Assembly: GCA_002729595.1 (NCBI GenBank)
Contig: PBYL01000086.1
Coordinates: 1-64,000 of the forward strand
Origin: Thalassovita sp.
GTDB lineage: Bacteria; Bacteroidota; Bacteroidia; Cytophagales; Flammeovirgaceae
Reading direction: 5' to 3'
Length of the DNA stretch: 64,000 nt
Shown here: piece after piece, positions 16,485 to 26,283 of the stretch
Numbering within the stretch: the first letter of the stretch is position 1
Layout of the letters: every line of letters begins with the position of its first letter
The notes under the pieces: generated by a model
Told to the model about the DNA's origin: nothing
What the model saw: the letters and a program-made list of their open reading frames with translations, nothing else
Databases searched by the model: none
Position numbers and translations under genes: made by a program

Positions 16485-17927
16485 TTATTCCGAACCATTT
16501 AATGGTGGAGGGCCATCTGGAACGATACCTTTATATATGTAATCACCTTTTCTTTCTTTGTACTCAGCTTTTACTTCGTCTCTCAATTTTTCGTTCTCGA
16601 AAAGATCAACCATCGTCATAGAAAGTGCTTTGGCTGCATACACCATTCCTTTGTGACCGATAGACATCCCACCACAAGCAACTACAGCCCAGCTATGCCA
16701 AGGAGTTCCTTTTGGTGCTGTGGTAACTCCCAATCTAATAGTCGGAACTACCCAGCTAACGTCACCAGCATCAGTCGAGCCACCACTTGGGTGCTCTTTG
16801 GTTTCTTCTAGCGGATTAATCTTCATATCCATACCCACTTCTGGTTTGCCAGTTGCTCTTTGGATTCCTTTAGCATATTCTACTTCTGCATCAGTATAAG
16901 AGATTTCTCCTAAATATTCTAAGTTAGATTGCATAGCTGTTCCACCTGCTCTGTTTGGTAATACTTCGTGTATACCAGAGATTAATGAAATCTTGTAATC
17001 TACGTTTGCCATTATTGCTGCACCTTCCGCAATTCTTTCCACTTGTTTCCAAACTACATCCATACCTTCCCTTTTGGTATCTCTTACCCTTGTCCAAATG
17101 CGAGCGTAGTCAGGCACCACGTTTACCACTTTACCTCCATCTTGTATGTGATAGTGAATTCTTACAGTTGGTTTAATGTGCTCACGGTAATAGTTTATAC
17201 CTGTGGTATATAATTCTAAAGCATCTGAAGCACTTCTACCATTCCAAGGGTCAGCAGAAGCATGTGCTGCCTGACCGTAAAACTCTACCATAAAATCTAC
17301 TAAAGCCAAAGAGCTTTGTACGTCTGCCTTTGTATCGGCACTTGGGTGCCAGTCCATCATCACATCTAAGTCGTCGAAAAGTCCGGCTCTAATCATCCAA
17401 AGTTTACCAAAGAATTTCTCTTCTGCAGGAGTACCGTAAAATCTTACTGTTCCTTTTAGTTTTCCTTCTTCTATTAGTTCTTTAATTGCAGTAGCTGCAC
17501 CCAGTGAAGCAACACCGAAAAGATTGTGACCACAACCATGGCCAGGTTTTCCTTCGTTGAGTGGGTCTTTTGTAGGAACTGTTTTTTGAGATAAGCCAGG
17601 GAGTGCATCAAACTCTCCCATAATTCCGATGATGGGCTCACCAGAACCATATTCTGCAATAAATGCTGTTGGAATATCTGCCACTCCGGTTTTTACTGTA
17701 AAACCTTGTGCTTTAGCATACGCTACTAATGCTTCGGCTGATTTTGTTTCTTGAAATGCGATTTCTTCGTACGACCAAATTTTGTCGCTAAGTTCTGTTA
17801 ATTCGTCAAATTTACCATCCAAAGAAGTAATAACTGCCTTCTTATTTGCATCGATCTTTGGCTTTTTTTGTGCAAAAACCCAAACTGAAATAAATTCCAG
17901 TAAAACTAAAAAGTACAATTTTTTCAT
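16485..17927 (-). CDS. Exported M20-family amidohydrolase (AbgB-like)
   Basis: The 480-residue enzyme has a signal peptide (MKKLYFLVLLEFISVWVFAQ) and is expected to be periplasmic. The fold is the M20 peptidase type with inserted lid domain, closest in pattern to subunit B of p-aminobenzoyl-glutamate hydrolase. Metal-site motifs are present: GEFDALPG at 104-111, GHGCGHN at 129-135, PAEE at 168-170 and DWHPS at 192-196. Such enzymes release a free acid from amidoacylated amino acids. The natural substrate is unknown; salvage of folate pieces or acyl-amino acids is plausible. It stands alone. Confidence 0.88.
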   Translation of the reverse strand: MKKLYFLVLLEFISVWVFAQKKPKIDANKKAVITSLDGKFDELTELSDKIWSYEEIAFQETKSAEALVAYAKAQGFTVKTGVADIPTAFIAEYGSGEPIIGIMGEFDALPGLSQKTVPTKDPLNEGKPGHGCGHNLFGVASLGAATAIKELIEEGKLKGTVRFYGTPAEEKFFGKLWMIRAGLFDDLDVMMDWHPSADTKADVQSSLALVDFMVEFYGQAAHASADPWNGRSASDALELYTTGINYYREHIKPTVRIHYHIQDGGKVVNVVPDYARIWTRVRDTKREGMDVVWKQVERIAEGAAIMANVDYKISLISGIHEVLPNRAGGTAMQSNLEYLGEISYTDAEVEYAKGIQRATGKPEVGMDMKINPLEETKEHPSGGSTDAGDVSWVVPTIRLGVTTAPKGTPWHSWAVVACGGMSIGHKGMVYAAKALSMTMVDLFENEKLRDEVKAEYKERKGDYIYKGIVPDGPPPLNGSE

Positions 17928-18071
17928 AAATGAATACTATTTTTAATGAGCCTGTTAAATTACCCACAGTTGATGTGAAATCAAAAGCAGAATCTCATAA
18001 AAATTTAGATTATCTTAAAATAGCATCCAGTATTTTGAATAATTTACACTAAAAGTGGTGTATTTTTAAAA

Positions 18072-18641
18072 TTACTTCTTATGAACCAATATGTTGGTAG
18101 AAACATTCATTTGCTGAAAATTGCCCAAAAAGCTATCAATTGACTTTTGGGCAAGACTATCGTCCCAAGCATTTAGTGCCAGAGAAGTACAAAAAAATCT
18201 ATCGCTTTTTTTATTATCTACTATCTGAATATAATTTCCAGAAAACTGCAAAAATAACCAGTTTAAATATTTCCATTTAGAACTTCCAACACTCACTTCT
18301 TTGATATCACTTATTTTATAAGTGATAAATTTCTGAAAAGGAAAATTGGGATTGATTACTATTAATTCTGTTTTAGTAGTAACAAAAGAGTTATTTAAAA
18401 ACGCAGTAAATAAGTACGAGACTATTACATAAAATATAAAGTAAGTAGCATAAAAATAGATATACTTATAAGGTAATAAGTAAATAGCAATTACTAGTTG
18501 AAGTATAAACAAAATGAGCAAATCTATTAACCAACTTGAAAATGGGCTGTAATAAATTTTCACTTGTTTAATGTTATAGCCTTTTTTTTCGAGAATAGGC
18601 TCAATTCTTCTGTCTTTTATAACTGCAATATTAATATCCAT
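18072..18641 (-). CDS. Membrane protein with a PH-like domain
   Basis: This 189-residue protein has a soluble N-terminus of about 28 residues and then two closely spaced membrane segments around 34-54 and 60-82. The rest (about 85-175) is beta-rich: SFVTTKTELIVINPNFPFQKFITYKISDIKEVSVG. That layout resembles small bacterial membrane proteins with a pleckstrin-like domain. The function is unknown. A gap of 144 bases separates it from the amidohydrolase start, so joint transcription is unclear. Confidence 0.68.
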   Translation of the reverse strand: MDINIAVIKDRRIEPILEKKGYNIKQVKIYYSPFSSWLIDLLILFILQLVIAIYLLPYKYIYFYATYFIFYVIVSYLFTAFLNNSFVTTKTELIVINPNFPFQKFITYKISDIKEVSVGSSKWKYLNWLFLQFSGNYIQIVDNKKSDRFFCTSLALNAWDDSLAQKSIDSFLGNFQQMNVSTNILVHKK

Positions 18642-18993
18642 CCCTTAGCCTGATAAATACCAAAGGGCTTATTAAGCCAAATGATACTCGATTAAAAATT
18701 TAATGTTTATAAGTGATTATCTTACGTACATTTTAAGTATGGTCACAGCCGACATACTTGTTCTTAAGCTTAATTTGTTAATAGATTTATACTTACAGCA
18801 AGTATAATTATACCACTTAGAGAGAAGAGTTTGCTGTATTATATTCCAATTTGATAGCACAATAATTCTGGATATACATCAAACCTATTTAGTGGATTTC
18901 ATTTTCATATCTGTGCGATATGATTGCTTGCGCAAATCGGGTTTGTTTGTACTTTATTATTATTAGGAAACAGAGGTTTACAGAATATTAAAT
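18642..18993. other. Gene-free stretch beside a truncated GH92 gene
   Basis: About 350 AT-rich bases. The region lies just past the broken end of the GH92 gene and should hold its missing catalytic half if only a point mutation had occurred, but I see no GH92-like frame in any phase. A deletion therefore removed that part. I see no IS end. Confidence 0.5.
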
Positions 18994-20157
18994 TCAGGTT
19001 CTCGGCTCCATTTTTTCTTTTTTCAACTCACTACCTGTCAATTCTTCAGAAGAAAATTGCATCTCCCCTTCATCGTATAATAGGTTTTGCCCATTTAACT
19101 GGTCTTTTATTCCCCTACCTAAAACAGCATGATACAAGCCAGTATAAAATTTAATTTTATCTTCTTTTGTACCTCCAGAAACCTGCACTTTAGATAATAC
19201 ATTTTGCCAAGCTGCTCTAGCATTTTCGCGTGCTTGATCAAAATTGATATGAGCAGTTTCTTTTTGCATATTAAGCCATGCGTTTTCGGTGCTGGTATAA
19301 GAAAGACAAACCTGCATTTCTATCTTTTCATCCTTAATAGTAGAAAATGTAAAAATGAGTCCGTTTTCTGTTTTATCTGTTTGTGTATTTCCAGAAGTGT
19401 AACCAGTCTTGTTAAAACTACCAATTTCTTTAGGTGCCTTGCTCAAGCGCGCTGCAAAAAACATTTTCACATGTTTATCAGGGTCTTGTAACTGATTATA
19501 ATCAGGGTATGTTTCAATATAGCCTTCTAGCTCGGTATCTGAGATCATTTTCGCATTGGCATCTAACATGCTATTGCGCTCTCCTTGCTGCCTACCAATA
19601 TTAAATAATATATGAGCGTCGGAAGATGCGGGGAAAGTATACCTATGTAGCCCCACATTTTTTGTAGCCGTTAATTCAGCTTCAATATCATAGTCTTTCA
19701 GCTTAACAGCATAGTAACCGGTTGTAGCAGTTTCCTCCTTTTTCTCAAACCGACTCCTATAACCAGTATCTGGTTTTTTAAGGCTTCCGGGTGAGGTAGC
19801 TATTTTACCAGTGGTAGGCATAATGAGCAAACCTCCAATTTGAAACTCATGCATATGCCCAAAACCTTCTATAGAAGTGTGTGTATCATCGTATCCAGCT
19901 GGAAGTGATGAACCGGCATTGCCTAGAGAATTAGTATAAGGAGTTAGTTTTGCCATGCCGAAGGGCAGAGCTGCAGGAGAGTAAAATAACCACTTCCCAT
20001 CAATGGGGCCTAGGTTCGGATTGACGTATTTTGTTACGTCCTCATCTTGGTGAGTGGCATCTGCATTTTCGCGATTGGTGCAGGATACAAAATTTACTCC
20101 TGCAATTAAAAGTACAAATACCTTTAATTTAAGTGTACAGGGTAGTAGCGTTTTCAA
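18994..20157 (-). pseudogene. Truncated GH92 alpha-mannosidase gene
   Basis: The frame encodes 387 residues with a signal peptide and lipobox (VNFVSCTN). The N-terminal GH92 beta-sandwich is complete: TKYVNPNLGPIDGKWLFYSPAALPFGMAKLTP, HEFQIGGLLIMPTTG. The start of the (alpha/alpha)6 barrel, KIKFYTGLYHAVLGRGI, is present, then the protein runs into unrelated charged sequence and stops. Full family members reach about 750 residues; the acid/base glutamate and aspartate motifs are lost. It therefore should not be an active mannosidase. It sits downstream of the DeoR-type gene in the mannoside locus. Confidence 0.85.
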
Positions 20158-20390
20158 TTTATAACTGGTTATAGTAGGGGTATTATAGTTAATTCCTGCA
20201 TATTTCTTGAAGGAAACTGCATGAAACTAGCAATAAACCTGCAAATATTACTAAATTTTTCAGAATAGTCAATGGAAAAACTGGCTTTTCCCATGAAATT
20301 TTAAAAAAATCATAAGAAAAGCTAGCTTACATTAAGGAAATGTAAACGATAACTCCATTTATTACGAGAAAATTAAATAGTGTCTAAAAT

Positions 20391-21146
20391 TTAAAGAATC
20401 TCTATACCTGATCTCTTAAAAGGGATTAAAGAAGGGTGTTCTGTATCTAGCTCAGTAACAAGCACATCTAGCTGATCTATAGTATCCACTTTAAATGGCT
20501 GTATCTTACCAAGTTTTTCAGATATAGAGAGAGAAACTACTTTATTACTACGAGCAATCATAGCTCTTTTGGTAATTGCTTCTTCCCTATCATTCTCAGT
20601 AATGCCGATTTTCGTATGTAATCCGCTAATTCCCAGAAAACAAATATCTGCATGAATCTCAGAAAGGTAGTTAATCACATCTAAGCCAATCGTAAGGTTT
20701 GACTGTTTATGCAGCTTTCCACCTAATAAGCAAACTTCTAGGTCTGGATGGTTGCATAAAACCATTGCCACTGATAAGGCATTTGTGAAAACAGTAGCTT
20801 TTAAATCCAAAGGAAGAATTTTGGCAAGTTCATAATTAGTAGTGCCACCATCTATTATAATAACTTGATCGTCTTCGATGAGCGACAACGCCTTTTTTAC
20901 GATCTTAACCTTGCTGCTATGTGCATATATATTATTAAGTGACGATTGAAAAGAGGAAAAAGAGCTAGACATAGCCCCACCATGAACTTTTTTAAGTTGG
21001 CCTTTATCTGCTAATTCCTTTAAATCTCTCCTTATAGTATCTTCAGATACTTTAAGTTTTTCGCTTAAATCTATCGACTTTACCTTATTATAAGTCCGTA
21101 GTTCTTCTATTATATAATGGTGTCTTTCCTCCTTTTGCATGAACAT
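20391..21146 (-). CDS. DeoR/GlpR-family transcriptional repressor
   Basis: This 251-residue regulator has the family layout: N-terminal helix-turn-helix (residues about 8-60, ERHHYIIEELR, VSEDTIRRDLKEL, KKVHGGA) and a C-terminal sugar-phosphate-binding domain (residues 75-240, IIDGGTTNYELA, GLDVINYLSE, FLGISGL). DeoR-family proteins usually respond to sugar phosphates. The gene is divergent from SusC/SusD in the mannoside locus, with 235 bases between the starts, so mannose phosphates are likely ligands. The start could be the Met at residue 3 (MQKEER). Confidence 0.92.
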   Translation of the reverse strand: MFMQKEERHHYIIEELRTYNKVKSIDLSEKLKVSEDTIRRDLKELADKGQLKKVHGGAMSSSFSSFQSSLNNIYAHSSKVKIVKKALSLIEDDQVIIIDGGTTNYELAKILPLDLKATVFTNALSVAMVLCNHPDLEVCLLGGKLHKQSNLTIGLDVINYLSEIHADICFLGISGLHTKIGITENDREEAITKRAMIARSNKVVSLSISEKLGKIQPFKVDTIDQLDVLVTELDTEHPSLIPFKRSGIEIL

Positions 21147-21311
21147 TATATTACTGAAGCATGATGTTTTTCATTTTCAATTTCAGGAAAAAAAAATATT
21201 CCACCAAACAATTACAAGCGTTTTTTGCCGGAAAAGGAGTATTTCTGCCTGAGTCATGCAATATTTTTAGTGTGTTCGCGCACATTTTTGCAGTTTTTTT
21301 ACGCGATTTGC

Positions 21312-21343
21312 TTTGATAATTGAAAGAATATGCCTTACTTGTG
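21312..21343 (+). promoter_or_regulatory. Candidate promoter of the mannoside SusC/SusD genes
   Basis: TTTG at 21312-21315 and TACTTGTG at 21336-21343 are 20 bases apart. That matches the Bacteroidota promoter layout with one mismatch in the TAnnTTTG box. It lies 38 bases before the SusC start codon, in the intergenic region shared with the DeoR-type gene. Confidence 0.5.
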
Positions 21344-21381
21344 CATGTTTTTGATCTTTTTAATCAATTAATTTTTCTAAT

Positions 21382-24300
21382 ATGAAGAAAGGCTTACTTA
21401 TTAGTCTGATGTTTCTAGTGACTTTTGGACAAGCTGTCCTCGCACAGAGCGTCATTACAGGAAAAGTAACCGGAGCAGAGGATAGTGATCCTTTGCCAGG
21501 TGTAAGTATTGTTGTTGAAGGTAGTAATCGCGGTACAACAACAGATTTGGATGGAAACTTCACCATTCAGGCAAACAGTGAAGATGTATTACAATTCTCA
21601 TACATCGGTTTTATTACTCAAAGTATTACTGTAGGTAGCCAGTCTACTATTAATGTAGTGCTTGAGCCAGATATGCAACAACTTGAAGAAGTAGTTGTAA
21701 CAGCTTTCGGTCTTGAAAAAGAGAAAAAAGCTTTAGGTTATTCAGTTACTCAGGTTTCAGGTAAAGAATTTACTGAGTCTAGAACCATTAACTTAGGTAG
21801 CGCACTTTCTGGTAAAGTTGCTGGTGTTAACGTTTCACCTCCTTCTACTGGTGCTGCTGGTTCTTCTAGAGTTGTAATTCGTGGTGGTTCTTCTTTAGGT
21901 GGAAATGACCAACCTTTATATGTTATCAACGGTGTGCCAATGGATAACTCAAACCTTGGTTCTGCAAGTATGTGGGGTGGTAACGATAATGGTGATGGTA
22001 TGTCATCTATCAACCCAGATGATATCGAAAGTATCTCTGTATTGAAAGGTGCTACTGCTTCTGCTCTTTATGGTTCTCGTGCTTCTAACGGTGTAATTCT
22101 TATTACTACTAAGACTGGTACTAGCCGTAAAGGTGTTGGTGTAAGCTTCAACTCTAACTTTACTTTAGACAGAGTAAATGACATGACAGATTTCCAAACT
22201 GAGTTTGGTCATGGTATCAACGGAAACAAGCCAACTAACGTTGATGTAGCTCTACAAGGTGGTTCTCAATCTTGGGGTGGTAGACTTGACGGATCAAACG
22301 TAATTCAGTTTGACGGTGTTGAAAGACCATACTCAGACAACGGAGAAGGACTTAACGATTTCTACAGAACTGGTTATACTTTAACCAATACATTAGGTTT
22401 ATCAGGTGGTAATGAAAACTTCAACTTCCGTGTTTCTGCTTCAGATTTACAGAACGAAGACGTAATGCCAAACTCTGGTTTCAAGAGAAGAATGTTAAAC
22501 ACGAATCTTGGTGGTAAATTTGGTAAACTTTCTACTAAAATTTCTGCTCAGTACTCTAAAGAAACTGCAGAAAACAGACCAAGACTTTCTGACTCTCCAG
22601 GTAACGCAAACTTTGCAGTATTGGTAATGCCAAATACTATCTCTTTCGAAGACTTAAAAGGTCCAACTAGCAAATTAGGTGCTAACGAAGACGGTGTTGA
22701 ATTACAACATAACCAAGAGATTTATACTCAGAACCCTTACTGGGCTGCTTACCAATTCGAAAGAATCGATAACAAAGACAGAATTTTAGGTAATGCTTCA
22801 TTAAAATATGATATTACTGACTGGTTATACATCCAAGGTCGTTTAGGTACTGATATTATCTCAGGTGAGTACAGAGCTGTAGAAGGTTACGGTACTGCTT
22901 ACAAATCTACTGGTAGTGTAAACAACACTATTCTTAAAGTAAGAGAAGATAATGCTGACCTTTTAATCGGTGCTTCTAAGCAATTCGGTGAAATTGGAGT
23001 TGATGTATTAGTTGGTGGTAACAGAATGAGAAGAAGCTACGAGTCTACAAGAATTGGTGGTGATAACTTAAGTATCCCATTCTTCCACTCAGTAACTAAC
23101 GTAGAAAACCAAACTTATACTTATTCTTTAAGTGAAAAAGGTATTAACTCAATCTTTGGTTCTGCTAACTTCTCTTATAAAGGATTCTTATTCTTAAACG
23201 TAACTGGTAGACAAGATCAATTCTCTACATTATCTCCAGATGATAATAGTGTATTCTATCCTTCAGTTGGTTTAAGTTATGTTCTTTCTGACATGGTTGA
23301 ACTACCAGCTGCATTTACTTTCGCTAAATTAAGAGCTGCTTGGGCACAAGTTGGTGGTGGTGATCCAGATCCTTATTCTATCACTCAAACTTACAGTATC
23401 CAAACTACTCACGGAGACGCAGTATTAGGTGATATTACTAACAGTTCTATTCCAAACAGCCAGTTATCTCCATTCTTAACTACTGAAGTTGAACTTGGTT
23501 TTGATGTTAGATTCCTAAATAACAGATTAGGATTTGACTTTACTTACTATGATAGAACTACGAAAGACGATATTCTTCAAACAAGTATTTCTACAACTTC
23601 TGGATTTGGTACTACTTACATCAACGTTGGTGAGTTAACTAACAAAGGTGTTGAGTTAATGATCAATGCTACTCCAGTTCAAACAATGGATTTCACTTGG
23701 GATTTAACTTTAAACTTAGCTAATAACACTAGTGAAGTTAAAAGTTTAGGTATTGATGCTAATGGTGACCCTATCTCTTATGTTGACTTAGGTAACTCAA
23801 GATTACAACAAGAGTCTATCAGAAACTACGTTGGTCAGCCTGTTGGTGTAATCGCTGGTTACAAGCAACAAGTAATTAACGGTCAAAAAGTTTATGATGA
23901 AAACGGTTATGCTGTAAGAGGTGATTACGAAATCTTAGGACAAGGTAGACAACCATTCAGTGCAGGTCTTAGCAACACTTTCAGATATAAAAACTTCAAG
24001 TTAGACTTCTTAATTGATATGAGAAGCGGTGGTTCTTTAATGTCTGGTACTAACGTTGTTGCTTACCAAAGAGGTTTACACCAAGAAACTCTAGTAGGTA
24101 GAGAAACTGGTTTAACTGTAACTGGTGTTGATGCTAACGGTGATGCATTACAAGTTGAGGTTGCTCCAGAAAACATAGATGATTACTACAGCTACTATAG
24201 CAGAATTACTGATAACTTCGTATATGATGCTTCATTTGCTAAACTTCGTCAGTTAGCTATAGGTTACTCACTTCCTAAGTCTCTGCTTTCAAACACGCCA

Positions 24301-24474
24301 ATTCAAACTGCAAGCTTGTCTTTCGTAGGAAGAAACTTACTTCTTCTTTGGTCAAACATTCCTAACATTGATCCTGAATCTGCTTACTCTAGTGCTGCAG
24401 GAACTCAAGGTTTAGAATACTTTGCAATGCCAGCAACTCGCAACTTTGGATTTAATTTATCATTGACATTTTAA
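21382..24474 (+). CDS. SusC/RagA-type TonB-linked outer-membrane transporter
   Basis: The 1030-residue protein imports oligosaccharides across the outer membrane with energy from TonB. A signal peptide ends near LAQ (residue 21). A carboxypeptidase-like regulatory domain covers about 22-105 (GKVTGAEDSDPLPGVSIVVEG), then the TonB box region and plug (EEVVVTAFG, VIRGGSSLGGNDQPLYVINGVPMDN, KGATASALYGSRASNGVILITTK). The barrel ends in LSLTF. Codon use is very uniform (GGT, GCT, AAC, TTA), a sign of strong expression. The SusD partner follows by 20 bases; context points to mannose-rich glycans. Confidence 0.96.
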   Translation: MKKGLLISLMFLVTFGQAVLAQSVITGKVTGAEDSDPLPGVSIVVEGSNRGTTTDLDGNFTIQANSEDVLQFSYIGFITQSITVGSQSTINVVLEPDMQQLEEVVVTAFGLEKEKKALGYSVTQVSGKEFTESRTINLGSALSGKVAGVNVSPPSTGAAGSSRVVIRGGSSLGGNDQPLYVINGVPMDNSNLGSASMWGGNDNGDGMSSINPDDIESISVLKGATASALYGSRASNGVILITTKTGTSRKGVGVSFNSNFTLDRVNDMTDFQTEFGHGINGNKPTNVDVALQGGSQSWGGRLDGSNVIQFDGVERPYSDNGEGLNDFYRTGYTLTNTLGLSGGNENFNFRVSASDLQNEDVMPNSGFKRRMLNTNLGGKFGKLSTKISAQYSKETAENRPRLSDSPGNANFAVLVMPNTISFEDLKGPTSKLGANEDGVELQHNQEIYTQNPYWAAYQFERIDNKDRILGNASLKYDITDWLYIQGRLGTDIISGEYRAVEGYGTAYKSTGSVNNTILKVREDNADLLIGASKQFGEIGVDVLVGGNRMRRSYESTRIGGDNLSIPFFHSVTNVENQTYTYSLSEKGINSIFGSANFSYKGFLFLNVTGRQDQFSTLSPDDNSVFYPSVGLSYVLSDMVELPAAFTFAKLRAAWAQVGGGDPDPYSITQTYSIQTTHGDAVLGDITNSSIPNSQLSPFLTTEVELGFDVRFLNNRLGFDFTYYDRTTKDDILQTSISTTSGFGTTYINVGELTNKGVELMINATPVQTMDFTWDLTLNLANNTSEVKSLGIDANGDPISYVDLGNSRLQQESIRNYVGQPVGVIAGYKQQVINGQKVYDENGYAVRGDYEILGQGRQPFSAGLSNTFRYKNFKLDFLIDMRSGGSLMSGTNVVAYQRGLHQETLVGRETGLTVTGVDANGDALQVEVAPENIDDYYSYYSRITDNFVYDASFAKLRQLAIGYSLPKSLLSNTPIQTASLSFVGRNLLLLWSNIPNIDPESAYSSAAGTQGLEYFAMPATRNFGFNLSLTF

Positions 24475-24494
24475 GTGAGATAAAAATATAAAGT

Positions 24495-26072
24495 ATGAAA
24501 AATAAATTTATAGCTGCGGTTTTAACTACTTGCATGTTAGTTTTTTCCGCTTGTGATAATGATAAGCTTCTCGAATTAAACGAGAACCCAAATGCTTCTC
24601 TTGAAATCGACTTTGATTACCTTTTATCATATGGTATGCTAAAAGTTTCAGGAGAGAGATATGAAAGCTGGAGAGGTAACTTAATTTACTCTTCAACTAT
24701 GATCCAACACTTTGCTCACCTAGGTACTTACTGGTCTGGTGACAAGTATTTATACAACACTGGTTATAGCTCTGCACTTTGGGATGCTAACTACCCTGGA
24801 GCTATTAAAACCCTTACTCACGTTGTAGATCAAACTGCTGGTACTGAGGATGTAAATACTTACGCTGCAGCATTAATCATGCGTACATTTGCATTACACA
24901 GAATGACTGACTTATACGGTGCACTACCATACAACCAAGCTGGTAGAGGTCTTGACGGTCAAGAAAACTGGTTCCCTGCTTACGAGCAACAAGATGAAAT
25001 ATATAGCTTAATCATTAGTGATTTAAAAGAAGCAAGAGATGCTTTTGATGCTAGTGCAAGTCCACTTGGTGTTCAAGATCTTCTTTATGGTGGCGACATC
25101 GATCAATGGCAAAAATTTGCTAACTCTTTATTATTAAGAGTAGCTTTAAGAATGTCTAACGTAGATCCTTCAACTGCAAAAAGCGTATTTGAAGAAGCTT
25201 ATTCTCACTCTGCAGGTGTATTCGAATCTATTGATGACAATGCAAAAATTAACCACACTACTGGTCAAGGTATCAACAGAAACGGTAACTCAGAAGTATT
25301 TGCTAATGGTAACGGTGGTGAGTATGCTGCTGCTAAGCCAAGTGCTACTTTCGTAGATTGGATGAAAGAAAACGACGACCCTCGTTTAATGATCATCGTT
25401 GGTGGTATTGGTAATCCTTTAGATGCTACTACTTGGAATACGACTCCAGAAGACCAAGAAGGTATGCCTAACGGTTACGATTCTGAAACTATCACTACTA
25501 AAGCAGTATCAGATGGTTTAGTTGCAAGTGCAGACGATTTCGTAAGAGACGATGTTTATTCTTTCTTAAACCCAGATCTTTACGATTACGACGATCCAAT
25601 GTTCTTCCAAACTTATGCTGAAACTGAGTTTATGCTTGCTGAAGCAGTATTAAAAGGATGGAGCGTAAGCGGAACAGCTGAAGAGCACTTTAATAATGGT
25701 GTTGCAGCAGCGCTTGCAAACTGGGAAGCTTACGATGCTAGCTTTGCTATAGACGCAACTACTATTGATACTTACATTGCAAGTTTAGACTTCGCTTCTG
25801 CTTCAGACGAAGGTAAACTTGAGCTAATTGGCACCCAATACTGGGCAGCAACTTTCTTCAACCACTACGAAGCTTATGCTAACTGGAGAAGATCAGGTTA
25901 CCCAGTTTTAACTCCAACCAACTACAACGGTAATGTAACTGGAGGTACTATTCCAAGAAGATTAATTTATCCAACAGGTGAGCAGTCTGGTAACCCAGAA
26001 AACTATGCAGCTGCAATTGCAGCTCAGGGAGCTGACTTATTAACTACCAGATTATGGTGGGATGTTGAATAA
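24495..26072 (+). CDS. SusD/RagB-type glycan-binding lipoprotein
   Basis: This 525-residue outer-membrane lipoprotein should cap the SusC channel and capture sugars at the surface. The lipobox is FSACDN (Cys at residue 19). The body matches the SusD-like group with the N-terminal pattern NENPNAS, and the helical TPR-type parts include FADWMKENDDPRLMII-like and FMLAEAVLKGWSVSG segments. It follows SusC by 20 bases and shares its biased codon use. A strong terminator lies after it, which would leave downstream enzymes at a lower level. Confidence 0.94.
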   Translation: MKNKFIAAVLTTCMLVFSACDNDKLLELNENPNASLEIDFDYLLSYGMLKVSGERYESWRGNLIYSSTMIQHFAHLGTYWSGDKYLYNTGYSSALWDANYPGAIKTLTHVVDQTAGTEDVNTYAAALIMRTFALHRMTDLYGALPYNQAGRGLDGQENWFPAYEQQDEIYSLIISDLKEARDAFDASASPLGVQDLLYGGDIDQWQKFANSLLLRVALRMSNVDPSTAKSVFEEAYSHSAGVFESIDDNAKINHTTGQGINRNGNSEVFANGNGGEYAAAKPSATFVDWMKENDDPRLMIIVGGIGNPLDATTWNTTPEDQEGMPNGYDSETITTKAVSDGLVASADDFVRDDVYSFLNPDLYDYDDPMFFQTYAETEFMLAEAVLKGWSVSGTAEEHFNNGVAAALANWEAYDASFAIDATTIDTYIASLDFASASDEGKLELIGTQYWAATFFNHYEAYANWRRSGYPVLTPTNYNGNVTGGTIPRRLIYPTGEQSGNPENYAAAIAAQGADLLTTRLWWDVE

Positions 26073-26128
26073 TCTGAATAAAAAAGATAATCAGTATTAT
26101 ACTGGTTGGTAATTTCCTTTTTCATAGA

Positions 26129-26151
26129 GCCCACCCCCAAAAAGGGTGGGC
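26129..26151 (+). terminator. Terminator after the SusC/SusD pair
   Basis: GCCCACCC at 26129-26136 pairs with GGGTGGGC at 26144-26151, followed by ATTTTCTTT. It lies about 57 bases after SusD and before the GH130 gene, 211 bases from SusD in total. Leakage through it could still supply the enzymes. Confidence 0.88.
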
Positions 26152-26283
26152 ATTTTCTTTAAATAATGATATATTTACGAAGAATTATCGCATGCAAAAC
26201 GATTTAGCATCTTCGAGTATATTCTGGTTTCTATTGTATATCTAACAACTAATTTATTATTAAACCTTTAGCATTGAATAATA

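Noticed and set aside
18924-19491. Two plus-strand frames across the truncated GH92 gene
   Set aside because: They are shadows of the minus-strand gene; the translations are rich in Phe, Leu and Cys and lack a recognisable domain.
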